Notes under the pieces: model-generated
Database searches by the model: none
What the model saw: only the letters and a program-made list of their open reading frames with translations
What the model was told of the DNA's origin: nothing
Shown here: positions 1 through 5,007 of the stretch, piece after piece
Layout: every line of letters starts with the position of its first letter
How positions within the stretch are numbered: the first letter of the stretch is position 1
From: Flavobacteriales bacterium
GTDB taxonomy: Bacteria; Bacteroidota; Bacteroidia; Flavobacteriales_D; Sanyastnellaceae
DNA: 5,007 nt
Direction: 5' to 3'
Assembly: GCA_015663855.1 (NCBI GenBank)
Contig: DQRJ01000093.1
Span: 1-5,007, forward strand
Translations under genes and position numbers: made by a program

Positions 1-3000
1 GGATTGTCAGACGGTCAAGTTTCGGACGAAGTGCGACAGGATCACAGAATGAGACAAATTCTCGAACAGGAAATTTTCCCTAACCGAGATTATCAACCGG
101 GAACACCGAGGAATATACCGACTTTTGATTTATCGTACTGGCCTAGTGAAAGAGGCCCTTACAACTACGAATTACCCGACGGAGCTTCTGGATATTCTGC
201 GGGACTTAACGAAGATGGAGGGTTGGAAGACCCATCTAGTCGTTGGGCAGGGATTCAGAGGGCGCTTACCACTACGGATTTCGAATCTGCTAATATTGAA
301 TACATCCAGTTTTGGATAATGGATCCTTTTAATGAAGATTCAGATAATTCTACAGGTGGAGATTTGTATTTCAATATCGGAAATGTATCTGAGGACATTC
401 TGAATGATAGTCAGCTCGAATTTGAAAATGGTCTACCTTCTGAAACGAATTTAGATCTTCCGACAGATACGAGTTCTTGGGCGATTTACCCGGACCCTTC
501 CACTTTTAACGTAGTTAACGCGTTCGACAATTCGTCAGGGAATTACGCAATGCAAGATGTAGGCCTCGACGGAATGAACTCGAGTATGGAGAGGCAGTTC
601 TTTGCGGATTGGCTACTAGATGTTGAAGAGTCCGGAGTTCTATCTCCTGAGGCGATGACGAATCTCGAAAACGACCCTTCGGGAGATGATTTCAGGTATT
701 TCAGAAATCCCACTTCTCAGGCTTTAGAAGAAAACATCATCGATAGGTATAAGCATTTCAGTCTTTACGAAGGGAATTCGAATACCGACTCTCCCGATGG
801 ATATCCCATCACCTCTACTACTATCCCTAACAGTGAGGATATTAATCAGGACATAACGTTGGGTACTATCGAGAGTTATTATCAGTATAAGGTCTCTATG
901 AGGCCTTCAGATTTGGGCGAGGCGAATGTGGGGAATAACTATATAACTGATGTCTTTGAAACTTTAAGCCAAAGCGCTAGCACTAACGAACAGAAACCGA
1001 TTAAATGGTATCAGTTTAAAATCCCCGTAAAGGAATACGAAAAAAGAGTCGGATCTATTTCGGACTTCCGTTCGATTCGATTTATGAGAGTATTTATGAA
1101 GGGCTGGAGTCAGCCTGTTACATTACGATTCGCTCGTATGGAGCTCGTCCGTGGTGAATGGCGTAAATACGATGGTTCACTAGCCGGCGAACAAGAAATC
1201 GAACCTGAAGATCCATCTGCGACCACATTTAATATATCAGCTGTCAATGTCGAGGAGAATGGAAACCGAGAGCCCGTAGCTTACGTTACTCCTCCTGGGA
1301 TTATTCGTGAAATTGACGTAGCTACAGCAAACCAACGTCGTTTAAACGAGCAGTCGTTAGCTATGGAGGTCTGTGATTTAGTTGACGGCGACGCAAAAGC
1401 TGCGTACCGAAATATCAACTACGATATGAGAATGTACAAGCGTATGCGTATGTACTTCCATGCAGAGCCCGGTCCGGACGGAACCACCCTAAACGATAAA
1501 GATTTGACAGCTTTCGTTCGATTAGGAAGTGATTTCGATGCGAACTACTACGAGTACGAGATTCCATTAACGGTTACGCCGTGGTATACAGGAGATGCAG
1601 ATTTGATTTGGCCTATAACGAATAACATGGACATTGAGCTACAGAAATTGCAAAATCTGAAGATTAATAGACCATCGGGTCAACCGCTTTTCCAAGAATA
1701 TTCCGAGTATGACGGTGTCGCAAGGATGTCTGTGAAGGGAAATCCTAACCTCGCGAATGTCGTTACTGTGATGATAGGAATTCGCAATCCGGACAAGGAC
1801 TCGAATGTATTTAGCGAGTCTGATGACGGGCTGAATAAGTGTGCTGTGATTTGGGCTAATGAGTTAAGACTTGCCGACTTTAACGAAGAGGGGGGATGGG
1901 CTGCAGTAGCTCGTGTTAATGCAACACTTGCCGACCTTGGAAACGTCAGTGTGGCGGCAAATATGTCGACTCCAGGATGGGGCGGGCTTGAGCAAAGAGT
2001 TCAGGAACGTTCTCGAGAGACGATTCGTGGAATTGACGCTAACGGAACTATTCAACTTGGGAAATTGTTACCACAGAAGCTCGGGCTTTCATTGCCGATG
2101 TACATTGGCTATTCGGAGCAGGTAACCACTCCACAATACGATCCTCTTTCACCTGATATAGAGTTAGAAGATCTAGAATTATCGCCTGAACGTCTTGATA
2201 AAACTCAGGAAGTAGATCGTTTAAGGAGCATAAACTTCGCTAGTATTAAATTTAATCCCCAGTTCGGGTCGGGTGGGGGAGCAAGTGATAGGAATAATCG
2301 AGATAGAAATGAATCTACGGATGACGTAACATCTATGCGTGAAGGAATGGGTGGTAGGGGAGCGATGACGAATAGTCGCGGAGGCGGTAGAGGAGGTTCT
2401 GGAGGTAGAGGAGGATCGGGGTCGTCAGGACCATTCTCGTTCTTGAAGATCAGTAATTTCACGGCTAATTACAGTTTTAACGAGCTGTATAGAAGGGATA
2501 TTAACACTGAATTTCAGCTTAATAGAGAGCATAGGGGAGGTTTGGCTTATAGCTGGCAGAACAGACCCAAACAGCATAAGCCTTTCTCTAAAATCAAGCT
2601 AATACGCGAGAGTGAAATGCTGAAATGGCTGAAGGATTTTAATTTCTACCTTCTTCCGAAGCAGGTTTCAATGAATACCCAAATGGATAGGGTTTATGAG
2701 ACGAGTCGCGTGCGCAATAACACGGCTGATTTGCTGGGAGTGGAGACGACGCTACTTATTCAAACTCAGGTTCTTAAGTCTTGGCAGTGGTCGCGTAATT
2801 ATTCCGTTAAGTACGACCTTACTCAAGCGTTGAAATTCGATTACACGGGGCAAGCATCTGCGCTAGTGGGTGAACCTGCAGGTGTAATTCCTCTTGAAGA
2901 TGCTGACGATTACGAGCATTACAGAGACACGGTGAGGACGAATTTACTTGGGGCTGGTGAGGTGACCACGTACAACCACAATGTGAATGGGTCGTATAAA

Positions 3001-4722
3001 TTGCCATTCGATAAAATTCCGTTGATGGAGTTTATTACCGGTGATGCTAGGTACCAAAGTTCATTCCGTTGGGATAGAGCACCTTTCGCTCAGGATACTT
3101 TAGGAGCGACTATCCAAAACTCACGAAACTTGAGCTTAAACGGTCAAGCGAATTTCGTGAAGCTATATAATAAGGTCCCTTACTTGAAGGAGATTAATAA
3201 CAAGCGACCGAAGCGACCGAGCAATAGAAATGTTAGTAATGAGAGGAGAGACGGGTTTGGTGAGATTATCGAAGAAGAGAAGGAGAAAATCGAGATTAAT
3301 CCTATCGAGCATATTTTAAGATTCGTAATGGGGGTTCAAAATATCAGCGGTACTTTCTCAAGGAACGAGGGAATATTATTGCCTGGTTACGGACAAACAA
3401 GTCGTTGGGGCGGACTAGATGACGATCTTAAAGCTCCGGGTATTTTATTCCTAGTTGGACACCAAAACACAGATCTTTACGGAGATAGAACTTCGGATTT
3501 CGCTATTAATGCGGCTGAACAAGGTTGGCTAGTTCAACAACCATACCTTAATCAGCAATACACTGAGAGTTTTACTGAGAACTTCAATATTCGCATGAAT
3601 ATTGAGCCGATTAAGCACTTTAAGATTGAGCTTACTGCAAACAGATCGACTTCTCGCAACCAACAGAGTTTCTTCAGATATGACGAACTATCCGAGGATT
3701 GGATTTATGAATCGCCAAACGAAACAGGCAATTTTACTGCGACCGTGATGTCTTGGCCTACAGCGTTTATGGATGACGACGAGGAGTATAATTCTGAGGT
3801 TTGGTCTGATTTATTACTCAATAGATTAGTAATCTCATCGCGCCTAAACGACGAGACTTTTAACGTTGACGACCCTAACCCCACCGGATATTACCAAGGG
3901 TGGGGGCCTACCTCACAAGACGTGGCAATACCCGCGTTTTTAAGCGCATATTTAGGACTAGACCCGAACATCATTTCATTAGATGTGATGAAGGCACCTG
4001 TCGCTCCTAACTGGAGGGTCACTTACGACGGTTTGAGCAAAATCCCTTCTCTCAAGAAGACCTTCAGAAGGTTTAATCTTTCTCACACTTACCGCTCAAC
4101 GATGAGCACTTCGTACACGACTAATCTTCAGTACACCCATGATGCAAACGATCTCCCTACCTCGGTGGATAACGGAGATTATGCGAACTACATTTCTGAG
4201 CGTCAGTTTAATACTGTGAGCATTACGGAGCAGCTTTCGCCGCTTATCGGTTTGGACATGACCATAAAAACGGCTTCTGATAATGAGCCGCAAGTCAAGG
4301 TGGAGATTACTAGAGACAGGAATGTGAGTTTTGGTCTTTCTAATTACCAAATTACAGAGACGAAGAGTAAAGGAATCGTGATCGGGGTGGGATACAAATT
4401 TGCCGACGTTAGAAACCCATTCCTTAAGACATACGGAAAGCTCCCTATCAAGATGTTTAAGGAGACAGATTTCTTAATCCGTTGTGACATTAACATTCGA
4501 GATAACAGTACAGTAATTCGAAAGATGGTTGAACGACAGAACCAGGTTACAGCTGGCCAGACGTTGATTTCGATTAAGATATCGGGAGACCTTGAGATTA
4601 GCGATAAGGTGACCTTACGTGCTTTCTACGACCAACAGGTCACAAAAGCGAAGATCTCGACATCGTTTAACACTTCAAATATTAATTCTGGAGTGGCAAT
4701 TCGTTTTAACCTCACTCAATAG
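1..4722 (+). CDS. sprA: SprA (Sov), type IX secretion outer-membrane translocon, 5'-truncated
   Basis: SprA forms the very large outer-membrane beta-barrel through which T9SS cargo, including gliding adhesins, leaves the periplasm. The family structure is a 36-strand barrel with a lateral gate that binds PorV or a plug protein. The frame is open from base 1 to a TAG at 4720-4722, giving 1573 codons. Known SprA proteins are about 2400 residues, so roughly 800 N-terminal residues, with the signal peptide, lie upstream. Family motifs in order, by codon in this window: SERGPYNYE (49-57), FWIMDPF (104-110), GNVSEDIL (127-134), FENGLP (141-146), RLGSDFDANYYEYEIPL (507-523), WANELRLADF (618-627), NISGTF (1114-1119), LPGYG (1127-1131), PNWRVTYDGLSK (1336-1347), EQLSPLIGLDM (1410-1420) and IGVGYKFAD (1461-1469). 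The C-terminus, ending IRFNLTQ, reads as a final amphipathic barrel strand. There are no internal stops or frameshifts. Unusual parts are a Gly/Arg-rich segment (codons 756-810) and a charged loop (about 1068-1099). The family call is from memory of conserved motifs and is very secure; strand and loop sidedness is inference. Confidence 0.96.
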   Translation, partial: GLSDGQVSDEVRQDHRMRQILEQEIFPNRDYQPGTPRNIPTFDLSYWPSERGPYNYELPDGASGYSAGLNEDGGLEDPSSRWAGIQRALTTTDFESANIEYIQFWIMDPFNEDSDNSTGGDLYFNIGNVSEDILNDSQLEFENGLPSETNLDLPTDTSSWAIYPDPSTFNVVNAFDNSSGNYAMQDVGLDGMNSSMERQFFADWLLDVEESGVLSPEAMTNLENDPSGDDFRYFRNPTSQALEENIIDRYKHFSLYEGNSNTDSPDGYPITSTTIPNSEDINQDITLGTIESYYQYKVSMRPSDLGEANVGNNYITDVFETLSQSASTNEQKPIKWYQFKIPVKEYEKRVGSISDFRSIRFMRVFMKGWSQPVTLRFARMELVRGEWRKYDGSLAGEQEIEPEDPSATTFNISAVNVEENGNREPVAYVTPPGIIREIDVATANQRRLNEQSLAMEVCDLVDGDAKAAYRNINYDMRMYKRMRMYFHAEPGPDGTTLNDKDLTAFVRLGSDFDANYYEYEIPLTVTPWYTGDADLIWPITNNMDIELQKLQNLKINRPSGQPLFQEYSEYDGVARMSVKGNPNLANVVTVMIGIRNPDKDSNVFSESDDGLNKCAVIWANELRLADFNEEGGWAAVARVNATLADLGNVSVAANMSTPGWGGLEQRVQERSRETIRGIDANGTIQLGKLLPQKLGLSLPMYIGYSEQVTTPQYDPLSPDIELEDLELSPERLDKTQEVDRLRSINFASIKFNPQFGSGGGASDRNNRDRNESTDDVTSMREGMGGRGAMTNSRGGGRGGSGGRGGSGSSGPFSFLKISNFTANYSFNELYRRDINTEFQLNREHRGGLAYSWQNRPKQHKPFSKIKLIRESEMLKWLKDFNFYLLPKQVSMNTQMDRVYETSRVRNNTADLLGVETTLLIQTQVLKSWQWSRNYSVKYDLTQALKFDYTGQASALVGEPAGVIPLEDADDYEHYRDTVRTNLLGAGEVTTYNHNVNGSYKLPFDKIPLMEFITGDARYQSSFRWDRAPFAQDTLGATIQNSRNLSLNGQANFVKLYNKVPYLKEINNKRPKRPSNRNVSNERRDGFGEIIEEEKEKIEINPIEHILRFVMGVQNISGTFSRNEGILLPGYGQTSRWGGLDDDLKAPGILFLVGHQNTDLYGDRTSDFAINAAEQGWLVQQPYLNQQYTESFTENFNIRMNIEPIKHFKIELTANRSTSRNQQSFFRYDELSEDWIYESPNETGNFTATVMSWPTAFMDDDEEYNSEVWSDLLLNRLVISSRLNDETFNVDDPNPTGYYQGWGPTSQDVAIPAFLSAYLGLDPNIISLDVMKAPVAPNWRVTYDGLSKIPSLKKTFRRFNLSHTYRSTMSTSYTTNLQYTHDANDLPTSVDNGDYANYISERQFNTVSITEQLSPLIGLDMTIKTASDNEPQVKVEITRDRNVSFGLSNYQITETKSKGIVIGVGYKFADVRNPFLKTYGKLPIKMFKETDFLIRCDINIRDNSTVIRKMVERQNQVTAGQTLISIKISGDLEISDKVTLRAFYDQQVTKAKISTSFNTSNINSGVAIRFNLTQ
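2266..2430 (+). other. Gly/Arg/Ser-rich low-complexity segment inside SprA
   Basis: These 55 codons (756-810 of the window) begin at GSGGGAS, pass through a polar, charged stretch rich in Asn, Asp and Arg, and end in an RGG-like run up to GSGSSGP. The segment sits between two recognisable SprA elements, RSINFASIKF before it and the strand-like FTANYSFNELY after it. In typical SprA proteins, as I recall, a shorter charged linker occupies this place. Its composition predicts a flexible, disordered, net-basic C-terminal half. Frame is maintained on both sides, so it is an in-frame expansion, not an error-induced shift. Whether it faces the periplasm or the surface cannot be told from sequence alone. 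Confidence 0.8.
2386..2421 (+). repeat. Two tandem 18-base units encoding GRGGSG
   Basis: Unit one (2386-2403) and unit two (2404-2421) both encode GRGGSG exactly. At the DNA level they share their first 11 bases, GGTAGAGGAGG, and then differ at synonymous positions (GGT/GGA, TCT/TCG, GGA/GGG). The period is a multiple of three, so gain or loss of a unit would keep sprA in frame. The synonymous differences argue for an older duplication or selection on the protein, not a very recent slippage event. Confidence 0.85.
3202..3297 (+). other. Charged variable loop in SprA (basic then acidic)
   Basis: This stretch lies between the conserved NFVKLYNKVPYLKEIN element and the NPIEHILRFVMG strand that leads to NISGTF. 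It opens with KRPKRPSNR, continues with a further basic patch including ERRDG, and closes with IIEEEKEKIEI. The opening is a perfect 9-base direct repeat, AAGCGACCG, at 3202-3210 and 3211-3219. I read it as a solvent-exposed inter-strand loop; this position is length-variable in the family as I remember it. No function is assigned. Confidence 0.65.
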
Positions 4723-4753
4723 AGTACTTTCGCGAGAAATAATTATACAAGCT
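4723..4753. other. sprA-gcvH intergenic spacer, 31 bases
   Basis: The spacer is short and becomes A/T-rich next to the gcvH start (AATAATTATACAAGCT before ATG). I see no stem-loop with a T-run that would end sprA transcription, no purine-rich Shine-Dalgarno, and no clear Bacteroidota-type promoter pair (TTTG near -33 and TAnnTTTG near -7). The simplest reading is that gcvH is read through from sprA, with initiation helped by A-rich, weakly structured RNA as is common in this phylum. A gcvH promoter inside the end of sprA is not excluded. Confidence 0.6.
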
Positions 4754-5007
4754 ATGAACGTTCCTTCTGATTTACGATACACCACGGACCACGAGTGGGT
4801 GAAAGTTGATGGCGACATAGCAACTGTAGGAGTGACCGATTACGCTCAAAGCGAGCTAGGGGATATTGTTTTTGTAGAGGTAGAAACAGAGGGAGAAGAA
4901 CTTGATGCAGAGGAGGTTTTCGGAACGATTGAAGCTGTGAAAACAGTGAGTGACTTAATGCTTCCAGTTTCAGGCGAAGTAATGGAATTCAATGAGGCAT
5001 TAGAAGA
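4754..5007 (+). CDS. gcvH: Glycine cleavage system H protein, 3'-truncated by window edge
   Basis: GcvH is the small cytoplasmic carrier whose lipoyl-lysine arm shuttles the aminomethyl intermediate from the P protein (glycine decarboxylase) to the T protein and is then re-oxidised by the L protein. The ATG at 4754 gives MNVPSDLRYTTDHEWV, which aligns with the usual family N-terminus, and no in-frame start lies upstream in the gap. The lipoylation motif GTIEAVKTVSDL spans residues 57-68, with the modified lysine at residue 63 (codon 4940-4942). The preceding TDYAQSELGDIVFVE (28-42) is another family signature. After 84 codons the window ends in mid-codon; family members are about 125-130 residues, so some 40 residues are missing. 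It follows sprA by 31 bases on the same strand, so co-transcription is likely. The identification is secure; the missing C-terminus cannot be assessed. Confidence 0.97.
   Translation, partial: MNVPSDLRYTTDHEWVKVDGDIATVGVTDYAQSELGDIVFVEVETEGEELDAEEVFGTIEAVKTVSDLMLPVSGEVMEFNEALE

Noticed and set aside
4..6. TTG at the left edge as the start codon of the long reading frame
   Set aside because: The frame is open through base 1, SprA proteins are about 800 residues longer, and the first residues already lie inside conserved SprA sequence. The gene is truncated by the window, not started here.
125..319. Plus-strand 64-codon frame overlapping the SprA start of window
   Set aside because: It runs out of frame through the conserved SERGPYNYE and FWIMDPF coding region, with no recognised product.
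1864..2125. Pair of opposite-strand short frames within sprA, about 63 and 70 codons
   Set aside because: Both are shadows of the conserved region after WANELRLADF, with unusual composition and no family resemblance.
2205..2462. Minus-strand 85-codon frame encoding a Pro-rich peptide
   Set aside because: It is the antisense of the Gly/Arg-rich sprA segment; Gly codons read backwards give Pro. No start context or recognisable family.
2819..3007. Minus-strand 62-codon His/Cys-containing frame that might suggest a metal-binding peptide
   Set aside because: The His and Cys residues come from antisense reading of sprA codons; spacing matches no metal-binding motif that I know.
4096..4350. Minus-strand 84-codon frame opposite conserved SprA sequence
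   Set aside because: It overlaps the highly conserved C-terminal part of SprA and has no recognisable motif; a chance open frame.
4723..4745. TCGCGA and AGTACT palindromes in the spacer as a possible operator or terminator
   Set aside because: Each is only a six-base palindrome with no longer dyad, loop or T-run; expected by chance.

Overview
The window is a piece of a Bacteroidota genome, most likely a Flavobacteriales-type member. It holds the C-terminal two-thirds of sprA (sov in Porphyromonas), the giant outer-membrane translocon of the type IX secretion system (T9SS), followed on the same strand by the first two-thirds of gcvH, the lipoyl carrier of the glycine cleavage system. SprA is essentially confined to Bacteroidota, so it places the sequence in that phylum. 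GC content is mid-40s percent by eye, and gcvH lacks a Shine-Dalgarno sequence, which is also usual in the phylum.

Layout: bases 1-4722 are one uninterrupted reading frame that enters from the left edge, so the SprA N-terminus and signal peptide lie outside the window. Bases 4723-4753 are a 31-base intergenic gap with no visible terminator or Shine-Dalgarno. Bases 4754-5007 are gcvH, cut by the right edge after 84 codons, with its lipoyl-lysine motif present. There is no gene-free stretch of 300 bases or more, and I see no tRNA, rRNA, mobile element, CRISPR array or attachment site.

The two genes have no obvious functional link. One builds a secretion pore and the other serves one-carbon metabolism, but sprA-gcvH adjacency recurs in Flavobacteriia as I recall, and the short gap suggests co-transcription. 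Within sprA the two least conserved parts are a 55-residue Gly/Arg/Ser-rich segment with an RGG-like tandem repeat (2266-2430) and a highly charged loop (3202-3297). Both look like disordered loops between barrel strands. I found no undescribed system; the RGG-like loop is the main thing worth a second look.
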